Origin: Pachyseris speciosa
Taxonomy: Eukaryota > Cnidaria > Anthozoa > Scleractinia > Pachyseridae
Direction: 5' to 3'
Assembly (NCBI GenBank): GCA_016490735.1
Contig: JAEMWC010000003.1
Location: 2,745,001-2,809,000 of the forward strand
Length of the DNA: 64,000 bases
Position numbers and translations under genes: made by a program
The notes under the pieces: generated by a model
The model's input: the letters and a program-made list of their open reading frames with translations, nothing else
The model's database searches: none
What the model was told of the DNA's origin: nothing
In this document: piece after piece, positions 43,681-53,737 of the stretch
Numbering within the stretch: position 1 is the first letter of the stretch
Layout: every line of letters starts with the position of its first letter

Positions 43681-43744
43681 CTTAATAATAATAATAATAA
43701 TAATAATAATAGTAATAATAATAATAATAATAATAGTAATAATA

Positions 43745-43775
<31 letters not shown>

Positions 43776-43822
43776 TAGTAATAATAATAATAATAGTAAT
43801 AATAATAATAATAATAATAATG
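43681..43822. repeat. (AAT)n microsatellite
   Basis: Long AAT run with scattered AGT units. Isoleucine-rich minus-strand ORF is an artefact. Confidence 0.95.
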
Positions 43823-43905
43823 TAATGGAGAGCGATTGTAAATACTAAGTTTCTGGTAATTTCTGGAATCTTAAGACATTCAATGTTTGCACCAGAACCT
43901 TCTAC

Positions 43906-44359
43906 TGTCACGCTACAGAACAATTTAGAACATTATGCTGAATGATCTAATTACGATGTAATGCTACATAAATAGTTGTGTTGGAAGCTCCAAGAAGGTT
44001 CTAGAATATTGATTAATTGTATATAAGGATTCCACCAGGTAGCAGTAGTTGTCGTTGTCGGCGGAGACCGACTGGAGAAGCTATAACAAGAGAATTATAC
44101 AGAGCTACTGAGAAACTTCATTTGAGGTCAAGTGGATCGAAAGTAGATTTCTTCGGAGACATCGACATTTATTGTGGGTTTGTGTCAATGGTGACTGAAG
44201 TCTTAGCAGTAAGCTTAAGCTAGTTTGATGGCAGATTGTATTGTTTAGAAATCGCTCCTTTGTAACTAGGAGTTAGTTACGTATCGTTAAATAAATAAGT
44301 TGCGTTTGTAGAAGAGTTTCGCAGTATATCTTTTCTGTCGGTTGAGCGATACCGTAACA
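43906..44359 (+). mobile_element. Solo 5' LTR of a retrotransposon
   Basis: Begins TGTCACGC and ends CCGTAACA, a short inverted terminus, followed at once by a tRNA primer site. A TATA-like 'tatataagg' lies at about 44021 and an 'aataaa' near 44290. Length 454 bp. I saw no matching 3' LTR in the window, so the boundary is inferred from the termini and the primer site. Confidence 0.7.
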
Positions 44360-44364
44360 GAAAT

Positions 44365-44382
44365 TGGGGGCTTGTCCGGGAG
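44365..44382 (+). promoter_or_regulatory. Primer binding site, tRNA-Pro type
   Basis: 'tggggGcttgtccgggag' lies five bases after the LTR. It differs at about two positions from the tRNA-Pro primer site familiar from vertebrate retroviruses. Confidence 0.75.
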
Positions 44383-44465
44383 AGAATTTCACTATAGTGT
44401 CAGTTATTGTACATTATTTAGAGAAGAAGTGATTGTTTGTAATAGTAGGTATAGAGGTTAGCAAG

Positions 44466-45066
44466 ATGTCGCAGTTTGATCCAGAAAAGTTTATGTCAGA
44501 GCCCAGCGAAGATATCTTTTATGATTTAAAGAAAGATGAGCTTATTTCATTAGCCATACATTTGAAGTTAGAAGTAAGGAAGGCAATGAGAAAATATCAG
44601 ATTCAGGATATTATTCTTAAGCACTTAGTGAGTGTAGAAGTTTTTAAAGAAACAGTCTGAGAAACGTATGACGCAACTGACCCGGAGTTAAGGAAGCTGC
44701 AATTTCAGTTAGAGCTTAAAAAGTTGGAAATGCAAGAAAGACTGGAAAGAGAAGAAAAAGAAAGGCAAGAAAGGCTGGAAGAGAAGGAACGACAGGAAGG
44801 GCTGGAAGAAAAAGAAAGACAAGAAAGGCTGGAAGAGAAGGAACGACAGGAAAGGCTGGAAGAAAAAGAAAGACAAGAAAGGCTGGAGGAGAAGGAACGA
44901 CAGGGAAGGTTGGAAAGAGAAGAAAGACAAGAAAGGTTAGAAAAAGAGAAAATGGAATTGCAGCATGAGTTAGAAATGAAAAAGTTAGAATTACACCCAA
45001 AGTTAGGGTCAGATCCAAGTGTTGAAAATTCTACTGCTAAGTTTGATGTTACTAAGTATTTGAAGT
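44466..45066 (+). pseudogene. Gag-like ORF of LTR retrotransposon, broken
   Basis: Starts M-S-Q-F-D-P-E-K-F and continues K-K-D-E-L-I-S-L-A-I-H-L-K-L-E-V-R-K-A-M, a layout common in metazoan Gypsy-type gag proteins. A TGA at 44658-44660 interrupts it. A long charged coiled coil follows with repeated R-L-E-E-K-E-R-Q-E units (44724-44960). F-D-V-T-K-Y-L-K then meets a SINE and coding similarity ends. No protease, RT or integrase follows. Confidence 0.7.
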
Positions 45067-45068
45067 GT

Positions 45069-45275
45069 GTTGTGAACACTACTAAAGCAGTAGTGAAAAT
45101 AAAGCCAGAAAGATTTTCATTAATGGGTATATTATGAACCATCAAAATGCTCAGTTGGGCTGCACCGCTATCGCAGAGGTCTTGGGTTTGACTCCCGTAC
45201 AAGCCTGAATTTCTTCAGGCTTTATTTTCACTACAGCCAAGTGGTGTTCACAGCTGCGATAATCATTCACATATT
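45069..45275 (+). mobile_element. tRNA-derived SINE, rearranged
   Basis: Plus-strand 'cgcagaggtcttgggtttga' with B-box-like 'gggtttgactcc', then 'gcctgaatttcttcaggc', and the tail 'gcgataatcattcacatattc' shared with the SINE at 7998-8168. A piece of the tail ('gtgaacactact' to 'aataaagcc') also precedes it at 45069-45110, so two insertions or a rearrangement are present. It truncates the gag ORF. Confidence 0.65.
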
Positions 45276-45279
45276 CAAA

Positions 45280-46340
45280 ATGATTATTATTTGTTAGTTT
45301 TTTTTCACCTAGCCAAACAAAAAAATGAGCGATTAATCTCTTTTCAGTCATTATCAATGTTGAGCTAAATCCGCCATGTTTTTAATGATGATGCCTTAAA
45401 TTATGCGCAGTAACGATGAGCCATTTCAATGTGAGGAATCACCTTAAACGAGGCTGAGGTCGTTACGGAAAAATATCAAACTGAGGTCTTCGCTGTATAC
45501 AGTAAGACCGAGTTTTGAGATTTTCTCGAGCTGCAGAACTCTCGAGGTTATTTATTTTTTATCATATGGCCAACATGTACAAAACAATTCTAAAGGCGAA
45601 GTTGTCACTTCACATAGGTTAATGCGCGCTTACCCACTCATTCATCGCTTTAAACCTGTGTCAAACAAAATAATATAAGTCAGTGTGGAACGCGTACTCC
45701 TTCAAGTTCATTTCTTAAAAAAAAATATTATGACAGCCTTTAAATGTACTTCAATTCGTCGACATTCTCAAGAATTAGCAGTCAGTAAGTCCAAAACTTC
45801 CACTCTTCCCATATTTATTGAGGACAAACTTCGCTGGAATGTTTTCATGTCAATAGTGTTCCTGATCACGTTTCAACTTTTTTGGTCTTTTATGAATGTT
45901 TGAATTTCTTCTTGGCTATCACTGTTTTCTTTTCCCTCGTCGACATCAACTCGTTCGTAATTTGCTAATGTGCCTTCATTTTTCCCTGAAGTTCAAGCTC
46001 GTCAGGGTCGTAGAATTTTACTCGCAACAATTTTCAATGTAAATAAAGAAAATTTGGCCTTTTGGATAACTTTTTTTTTTCTATCCTAATGTGCATAACA
46101 AGTAATCAGACATGGAGATTATGGAAGGATAATTGCCAAGCGCATAGCTGCGCTTAGCCAATCAAGAATTATATCGGTAACCAACGATCACTCGCGTAAT
46201 CAAACACTAGCCATATAATAAAGTGCACTAAAAACCACCTGTCAGCAGTCATTTACCAAAGCTTGTGGGATGCTAGCTAGCTAGTCATCGCCAATTTGTT
46301 TTTGATTTAGAAGTCAATCATTGTATTTGTGAAACCACTG
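45280..46340. other. No gene recognised
   Basis: Intergenic or intronic sequence downstream of the partial third receptor copy. I looked for its M3 and S2 exons on the minus strand here and found none. Confidence 0.4.
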
Positions 46341-46360
46341 TGAAAATAAATTCTTCTTAC

Positions 46361-46459
46361 CCTACTGTGGTCATAGAAATGAAAGACCACCAGAAGCCAC
46401 TCCATGATCCTTTGATAAACGACCGTGGAAACTCTTCACTGTTCCAGTACGTAGGTATC
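46361..46459 (-). pseudogene. Copy 3 exon 2: pore exon with 4-bp insertion
   Basis: 99 nt instead of 95. 'gatacctacgtactgg' replaces 'gatacgtactgg' of the intact gene right after the acceptor. An acceptor four bases further in would restore the frame, but no AG exists there. Confidence 0.82.
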
Positions 46460-46877
46460 CTGTAAACACAGGTTGCAATAATAAAATTAAATTGACCTCG
46501 ATTTCTATTTATATGAATTGAAAAGCTTCTACAATGTGGGATCGGTGTCAGCCAAATTGAAGGCGATCGGTCTTTAGGTATCCCAATGCAATAGCTTTAC
46601 CGATTGCCCAAATGCTTTGCCGACCGACCGCAAAGTTCAATCCCATTTAAGGGCGTTGGCACTGATTATAATTGTGCATGGTTACTGTGTCCACGCAATA
46701 AGAGTAGCAATGTCACGCCACATCGTGCATTGATAAGCATGCGCGTTGAAGTGGAAATGTAGAGAAACATGGCCTAGATTTTTATGGACAAAAGCATTGA
46801 ATCGGCCGATTCATCTCTTTAGATACTCAGTGACCCTCCCCCCCTCCTCCCTTTTTCCCCTTCCACTTCTTTCCTTT

Positions 46878-46917
46878 TTTTTCTTCTTCTTCTTCTTCTT
46901 CTTCTTCTTCTTCTTCA
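46878..46917. repeat. (TTC)n microsatellite
   Basis: Uninterrupted TTC units in the intron of copy 3. Confidence 0.9.
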
Positions 46918-47820
46918 ACTTCCTATACAACTTCCTATACCAAATCTTAGCATTTCATAAAAAAGGGGATTTTTCATATTTTGGGAAAAGGAGATGACTA
47001 CATTGAAATACCAGCGATTATTAAAAAAGTAGGGCTAATTAAATAGCTCTATTTGTATATTTAACTCTGATTCACTTAATTATTTTCTCACTTTCTTGCA
47101 AAGTTAGAACTCTTTACAGCATAACTTCCTGTTTTTCAGTTCAGTTTTAGTCCATCTTTTTGTTACCTTTCTTATTTTCTTTTTGTTACCATTCTTATTT
47201 TTTTAGCTTTGGTCGTTTTGTCCCGCCCAAATTAGCTTGGTAGCTTTTTGTGGGACAAACTATTGGTTTATATTGTAAAGAAATTGTATAAAAGTTGTAA
47301 ATGTAAGTTGTAGTTGTAAAAGACAAATAGATTTCTTTTCTTTCTTTTTTGGTGGCAGGATTTTTAATTTTAGAAATTTTAAGATAATCCCGTCGTGATA
47401 TCTATGGAAGCTATGATTTCGCATTCCTTGTATTGGGTGAGCAGGATTTCCAAATCCCACCACTTTTTTGTTTTTTTAGTTTGTTAGGAATAGTATGGTA
47501 GGTTGAAAGTATTAGTTCAACTACACTTGTCTAAATACGCTATAAAAAGAAACTTGATCAATGGGAACTTATTTTGAATATTGTCACCGTAACAACTGTG
47601 AAAGCTATCTCAAGGATCGAGGGTGTTTGGTTTCGCGCTTTATCTCCGCTATATTTGGTGAGCAACCCCCCACCCCTTTCTTAAAGTCCCCACCCCACCA
47701 CCCTTCCCAATATTTTGCGTTTTTGACATATGTATCTAACTGCGGAAAAAATAAATAAATATCAATGTTTAAAGATTTTCGGTCGAATTTCCTTTCTAAT
47801 ACTCGCGACGAGATACCTAC
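46918..47820 (-). other. Copy 3 intron 1
   Basis: AT-rich intron between the two exons of copy 3. 'ttgtaaatgtaagttgtag' near 47295 looks like a LINE 3' tail but no coding part is present. Confidence 0.35.
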
Positions 47821-48354
47821 CAAGGCCCACATTACACCAGCTATGGCCGTGAGGAGCATAGTTACAGCGAGCAATGGCCAAGCCTTAAGAACTGCTTCCA
47901 AGACAATACTGAGTGCGTTAAGGTCATCTTTGGTTATGATGTACTCTGTTCCAGGGTAATCATCGATTTTGAAGAAAGGAAATTCACTGTATCGTGGACT
48001 GGTGGGATGTTCAAATATGGGGACAGCAATGTGAACTTTGTTTTGCCGTAAAAGATCGAGCATCTCGAACTTGTTGTCAACTCTCAAGGTGTCCACATAG
48101 TAGTATTTCCCTTTCCCACCACATTCCCATATGACATGCCTCAATAAAGCGTCTCTAACCATTCCATGCGCCTTGTTGTCTAATGAGCCATTGGAGGGTG
48201 GCGTTACATATGGAGGTTTCAAAGTCCAGACAAAGGTCACCGGACGTTTTTCCTCTTCAGAAGAATCACCGCCAGCTAATGCAGGGTCACAATGAATGGC
48301 AGCAATCAAAAGCCCGATGATGATGGTTGACATCAGTTTCAAATGATACTGCAT
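47821..48354 (-). pseudogene. Copy 3 exon 1: leader, S1, M1 (open)
   Basis: 534 nt ending GCC-TTG|GTAGGT. The frame is fully open and closely similar to the intact gene. An artificial extension of the frame continues upstream through the CA and CCA repeats, but the aligned ATG at 48352-48354 is the natural start. Confidence 0.83.
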
Positions 48355-48377
48355 TGTACACCGGAAACACCGAAACC

Positions 48378-48378
<1 letters not shown>

Positions 48379-48439
<61 letters not shown>

Positions 48440-48470
48440 ACCACCACCACCACCACCACCACCACCACGA
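48379..48470. repeat. (CA)n(CCA)n compound microsatellite
   Basis: About 30 CA units then about ten CCA units, lying 25 bp upstream of the start codon of copy 3 in its presumed 5' leader or promoter. Confidence 0.95.
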
Positions 48471-48771
48471 GAAAATTACGTTCTCGATTTTTTCTTTATC
48501 CAAGTAGTGTAGTGTTTAGACATAACCAAGGTTAACTATGGTAGAAATCTTTCACACCATTGTGAGAAGGTAATCGTACTCCCCTAACTCAAGGTGCGTA
48601 CTTAATTATTCAACAAATTGTAACAGAACGAAATAAAGATATGGTGTACTCGATATTTGTCGTCCTTACAGCTGGCAGCTAACATTTTTCTGCGATATAC
48701 GTAACTTCGTGTGTTGACGCAACCTTTTGGCAGTAAAGGCAATAAAGTCTGATTCTTTATCATTGTATACC

Positions 48772-48826
48772 ATGCGATATTCCACGTGAATTCGCAAGAC
48801 TTGCTAATTCACGTGGAATATCGCAT
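48772..48826. repeat. Perfect 21-bp inverted repeat
   Basis: 'atgcgatattccacgtgaatt' and its exact inverse surround a 13-base loop. It contains CACGTG twice. It lies about 420 bp upstream of copy 3, in a block also similar to the region upstream of the intact receptor. Confidence 0.9.
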
Positions 48827-48829
48827 TGT

Positions 48830-49170
48830 GGGCATTCGTTTATATATCTAACAGATTTCCATGGCCAACGAACTCTGAAGTCTTTCTTGACAAGGTTTGA
48901 AAGTCTCCTAAGCCACCTTTCCGTTATTTTAATTTCCTATAAACGTGGCTAAATTCATATTGTTTTTAATGACTTCAGCTGATTTTCGTCAAAAAACACA
49001 AGATTTAACTTGAAAACTGAATAAATGTGCTTTTGCTTGATATCGACCCTGTGAAATCTAGTGATTGTGATTATCTCGGAAAAATGTATTAACAGCTATT
49101 TGAATAACCGAGCGTGAGGTCATTAAGCTAAAAACTTGCGATAGCGAGGTCAATACAGCTAGGCTACCTC
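48830..49170. other. No gene recognised
   Basis: AT-rich spacer between the hairpin and the minisatellite. Confidence 0.4.
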
Positions 49171-49179
49171 TGTTGTTGT

Positions 49180-49965
49180 GGTGGTGTTTCGTTGCTTTCG
49201 TCAGCCCCCTTCGTTTTAGTCAGCCCCCTTGTGCCCTCTCACTCACACTTACTTCTAACATAACGAATTTTTGTAATTTTCGTCAAAATCGTTGTTTCCG
49301 TCAAATTTGGCATTTTCAGTCAGTACCCTTGTGCCCTCTCACTCGCACTTGCTTCTAACATAACGAATTTTTGTAATTTTCGTTGTTCAGTCAGTACCCT
49401 TGTGCCCTTGTGCCCTCTCACTAACACTTGCTTCTAACACTTGCTTCTAGCGAATTTTTGTAATTTTCGGCCAAATCGTTGCTTTCATCAAATTCATTGT
49501 TTCGTCGCTGTCGTCAGCCCTTGTGCCCTCTCACTCACACTTACTTCAAACACAGCGAATTTTTGTATTTTTTTTTTGTCAAAATCGTCGTTTTCGTCAA
49601 AGTCGGCGTTTTCCTCAGCCCCCTTGTGCCTTCTCACTCACACTTACTTCTAAGGTAGGGAATTTTTGTAATTTTTGTGAAAATCGTTCTTTTCGTAAAA
49701 TTCATTGTTTTCGTCGTGCTCGCCAGCCCTTTGTGCACCCTTGCTTACATTTTTTTGTCAAAATCGTAGTTTTCATCGTTTTCTTCAGACCCCTATACCC
49801 CCTGACTCACACTTATGTCCAGCAAAGCGAATTTTTGTAATTTTAGGCAAAATCGACGTTTTCCTCAAATTTGTTGTTCTTGTCGTTTTCGTCAGCCCCC
49901 TTGTGCCCCCTCACTCACACTTACTTCTAACATAGCGATTTTTTGTAGTTTGCGTTATTGTCGCA
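49180..49965. repeat. Minisatellite, degenerate ~90-120-bp unit
   Basis: At least seven diverged copies share 'cccttgtgccctctcactca', 'cttacttctaacatagcg', 'aatttttgtaatttt' and 'aaaatcg' plus 'gttttcgtca' words. Unit length varies. The Pro/Leu/Ser-rich ORFs in all frames (49173-50018) are repeat artefacts. Confidence 0.85.
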
Positions 49966-50579
49966 TTTGCTTTCAATCCTGGACATATCTCCGCAAGTCG
50001 GCCGCCGAACCCAAGTAAACGCAAGTTGACGTCCATTCGTTATTATAGCAGCCTATTAACCAATGAAATACAGGATATGCAGTCTTGCGTGTACTTGCGA
50101 GGATACTTGCAAGTCCGTTTGACTACCAAACGCAGGTCTACAAGTTCAATTTGCGGCTATATACTTGCGATTACTTGCGAGTCCGTTTGGCCAAGGCTAT
50201 AAGGCTCACACTGTAAAATGAAAAAAGCCAAATAGTCTCGAAAGGCCAAATTGGCCCCAATGTCTCGAGGGCCATTTTGACCCGTGTTGAGCCATTTTAG
50301 ACAAAAAGGGTACAAACAGTTCTCCATGGTAGCGATTTGGCCCATCTAATTTTTGAATCGGCTCCACTAAAAGCTATTTCGGTCCTTGCTTTCAATTCGG
50401 CCATTGTAAGGTCAAAACAAGAAATTCCGATTTGGCCCCAAGAAGGTGTATTATTTCCCGGTATTAATCGCACACAAAAAGATCAAGCCATGACACATTT
50501 TATCTATGTACACCGGTTGCAGAAATATATTTATTTGCAGTACACAGTGCATTCAATTTCCCCATAAATGAAAGTGGTA

Positions 50580-51684
50580 TGGTGCAAGTGTGTATTTATT
50601 TTGATTTTGCAGTTCACAGCTATATATTAGATTCTTCTAATCGGCTTCTCGTTGATTTGAAAAATATGGCTTTCCACCAAACCGCAAGTTTTTTATAACA
50701 CACTTTTTTAAATTGGGACAATGCTCAAATTTAAATTTGTTCCAAGTCACCACTGATACAATCAAATGATTGCTGGCCACATCTTGGCGGGACAAGCAAC
50801 CATCTTGGATTTCAGGGGAGACTAGGAATCAATAAATCTGTTTGGTCAGCAGCTATACTAGTGCGCATGCTCAAAGAAATGGTTCCAACGGATTGCAACG
50901 GTTAACTGTTGGTGATGCGAGCTTTTTGAGTTCGTTTAAAGTGTTTCCTCGGTTTCCTTTAAGCTTAAAATGGTAGTTCAAGACAAAAAGATGCAGAACA
51001 CTACCCTTTGAAACAAATTATGAATATTGGCGAAAGATCGGCTTAAAAATTTGGTTCTTACAGGTAAAGATCAACCATGTCGTTTCCTCAAGCTAAATTT
51101 GAGGCTGTTGGACTGCCATTTTTGCTTATTTAAGACTCTGCAGCCTCTTCATAGCATAATTTCTAAGGTTTAAGCGAATTGGCTGACAATTTGAGTTGTG
51201 GTACGGTGGTGTAGCACTCTACTGCCTTCCATGGTGATTGATTCACTCAGTGTACGTGCGTGTCTTGTTTGAATGTACATGATCTTGATTTGCAACTACA
51301 CTGTACTTGTAAATGATCATGAAGTTGAAAATGACTTCATTGAGTATTTAAGAGCAGAACTGTTGACTTGAAAGGACACAATTACATGTACAATACAACA
51401 CTTAAACTCACAAAGAAGTCTAGGCTGATTTAAAATTACCACACAATCTTTTGTTTTGATGTACACTGTAGATGTTCAACTCAGCTGTTGTGGAAACTCA
51501 GGACTGCATCTTCACAGTCAAGTTATTAAGTACATCTCAATAAGCTAAGTTTCCCTTCACTTTGAATCCTAAATGTAGTAGCACAATGCATTGTTTTCTG
51601 GTGTAAATCATAATTTATATCTTTTTGTAGTAGCCAGATTAAAATAAATGAGTAGAAAATTCATATAACTTGAAGATTTGAAAC
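50580..51684. other. Interior of TIR element, no gene seen
   Basis: AT-rich sequence left of the fold-back insertion. Only very short ORFs. Confidence 0.4.
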
Positions 51685-52124
51685 TAAGGGCCTGTTCACA
51701 TGGAGGGAGGGTGCCCCGGCTAACCAAGTTACCCAGCTAGGAGGGTTAAAACATAGCCCGCCTTACATGCAACTCACTTAAGCGGGATCGGTCAGTGGGC
51801 TATCTTTTGAGCGGTCGCTAAGCACAACAACAAGGTGGCGGACAAAAGAAACTTTTTTAACAGTAAGTTCAATTTTTTGATCACCCGTCCGTTAGTGGCC
51901 GCTTTTTAGTGTGTACGGTCGTTATTTTGCACTCTGGTAATTGATCGTTATCACCAGGGGCAGTTAACTTTAAAAGCTGACCTGCGGGGCTGGAATATAC
52001 ACAGGCTTCCCAAGCTCAAATTTCGACTCTGCGTCAGCTTGTTTATATAGAGAATTGTATGGGAAAGTCGCTGGTTTGTAAAAAAAAATGTGTAAATAAC
52101 TATCTAATTTGAAATAAGGTTTTC

Positions 52125-52388
52125 CTACCTCAAATGTGTCGCGTACTTGTCTCTCGTGCCGATTTTGAAGCCATTCTGACACCGTTTAGTGAAGTTTTTC
52201 GAAATCGTTTTCTCTCCTTCTAAAAGAAGGAGAAGGCAAACCACTCCATCGATCGCATCAATCGCTGGCCAGACGTCACTCCACAAATCGCTCCCTCCTC
52301 GAAAGGAAAAGTTCCAAATCGCAATAAAACCAGCAGTTCCATAATGACCAATAAATTTCACTTCACATACGTGTGCTTCGGCGGTCAA
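52125..52388 (-). CDS. Mirror ORF, left arm of fold-back element
   Basis: 88 codons, starting M-T-A-E-A-H-V-C-E-V-K-F-I-G-H. An identical protein is encoded in the other arm on the opposite strand. No domain recognised. Identity may reflect arm homogenisation and not selection on a protein. Confidence 0.3.
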   Translation of the reverse strand: MTAEAHVCEVKFIGHYGTAGFIAIWNFSFRGGSDLWSDVWPAIDAIDGVVCLLLLLEGEKTISKNFTKRCQNGFKIGTRDKYATHLR

Positions 52389-52690
52389 AAGACTCGTGAA
52401 GAACGAAAAATTTGGCTTGAAGTTCGGCTCTTCGGCTTTCCTGATATGCTTGTGAGCGACCTCGCGACAACGGCCATTAACGCAAGGTCAAGTAGCTGGT
52501 TTCTGATTGGTCCATTTGAATTAAGTCACGCGCTGATAACACGACCCTCCACCGGAGTGAAAGCTACATTTTGTCGCGAATCAAGTGTCACACAAGGGCT
52601 CCCAAGGGCTATTTTCGGACACCTCTATTGTACATCCACGTCATGAATCCTTCGTACAAGGCTGGCAGTGGCCATTGACCTCTCCAGTTG

Positions 52691-52942
52691 TCAGTTTGGC
52701 TGGCAGATCTGCCGTTCCGAGACTGTACAATGTAAAACCGTCGACGCCAATCCACTGCCGTAAGCCGTACAGGTAATCCCGCTCGAACAAACCACGGCGA
52801 CTTTAAGATTTCTGGATTCACAATTATGCAAAATGCTTGTCACTAGCCTTGACTTTCCAACGCCGGCCTGTCCAGTAATCAAAAGGTTGTGGCCCGCCGA
52901 CACAAACTGCAGCGCTTCTGCTTGCTCTGCGTTGAGGGCCAT
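52691..52942 (-). pseudogene. PIF1-like helicase fragment captured in fold-back element
   Basis: The minus-strand ORF starts M-A-L-N-A-E-Q-A-E-A-L-Q-F-V, followed by L-L-I-T-G-Q-A-G-V-G-K-S (Walker A), then V-A-V-V-C-S-S-G-I-T-C-T-A-Y. This is the opening of a PIF1-type helicase core. Similarity ends after G-L-A-S-T-V, before Walker B. It probably represents one captured exon. No active enzyme can result. Confidence 0.75.
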
Positions 52943-53473
52943 TCCACAAAGAAATCAGCTGCCAGCGAATATCCAGGATCGGAGTCGCAGGAAATTTTGC
53001 TCGATCACCGGATCGCGTCGATTAGAAACTACATTTTTATATAATTGCGGCTTCACCACATTTTGGATGTAAATGCCTGCATAGAACTATTCGATGGAGT
53101 GAACTAATTATGGTTAAATCAAGGATAGATTCGAGTTGAGTTGAGTGAAACTCTTGAATGCCTGCGAATTTTGCTTTGTTTTGCACGTGGAACAGTGTCA
53201 GATTCAGCTTCACACGGCTTTTCCCGGGCTTTTTCCCTGACTGCTGTAAACATAGCTGTGACTTCCTAGTGTGACACTTGATTCGCGACAAAATGTAGCT
53301 TTCACTCCGGTGGAGGGTCGTGTTGTCAGCGCGTGACTTAATTCAAATGGACCAATCAGAAACCAGCTACTTGACCTTGCGTTAATGGCCGTTGTCGCGA
53401 GGTCGCTCACAAGCATATCAGGAAAGCCGAAGAGCCGAACTTCAAGCCAAATTTTTCGTTCTTCACGAGTCTT

Positions 53474-53737
53474 TTGACCGCCGAAGCACACGTATGTGAA
53501 GTGAAATTTATTGGTCATTATGGAACTGCTGGTTTTATTGCGATTTGGAACTTTTCCTTTCGAGGAGGGAGCGATTTGTGGAGTGACGTCTGGCCAGCGA
53601 TTGATGCGATCGATGGAGTGGTCTGCCTTCTCCTTCTTTTAGAAGGAGAGAAAACGATTTCGAAAAACTTCACTAAACGGTGTCAGAATGGCTTCAAAAT
53701 AGGCACAAGAGACAAGTACGCGACACATTTGAGGTAG
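53474..53737 (+). CDS. Mirror ORF, right arm of fold-back element
   Basis: Same 88 codons as 52125-52388 on the other strand, with no residue difference seen. Function unknown. Confidence 0.3.
   Translation: MTAEAHVCEVKFIGHYGTAGFIAIWNFSFRGGSDLWSDVWPAIDAIDGVVCLLLLLEGEKTISKNFTKRCQNGFKIGTRDKYATHLR

Larger units (their letters stand above)
46361..48354 (-). pseudogene. Partial receptor copy 3 (S1/M1 and pore exons)
   Basis: Minus-strand paralogue. Exon 1 (47821-48354, 178 codons) is open: M-Q-Y-H-L-K-L-M-S-T-I-I-I-G leader, V-T-F-V-W-T-L-K-P-P-Y, the S-P-R-Y-S-E-F Arg segment, and M1 lacking one codon (A-G-V-M-W-A-L). The acidic linker after the leader is shorter. Exon 2 (46361-46459) reads G-S-W-S-G-F-W-W-S-F-I-S-M-T-T-V-G, but has 4 extra bases near its start, so the in-phase joining runs into TGA after seven codons. 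No downstream exons were found. A spliced transcript would give only a secreted or membrane-tethered S1 fragment. Confidence 0.83.

Noticed and set aside
44705..45202. Ser/Phe/Leu-rich minus-strand ORFs up to 165 codons
   Set aside because: They are antisense to the coiled-coil repeats of the gag ORF.
46868..46997. Poly-Phe ORF near the TTC repeat
   Set aside because: Translation of the TTC microsatellite.
47605..48468. A 287-codon ORF starting with poly-Val and Cys-Val repeats
   Set aside because: The upstream part is the CA/CCA microsatellite and the downstream end reads into an intron. Only 47821-48354 is kept as the exon.
49173..50018. Family of Pro/Leu/Ser ORFs as a repeat protein
   Set aside because: Overlapping in several frames with no consistent frame across units of the minisatellite.
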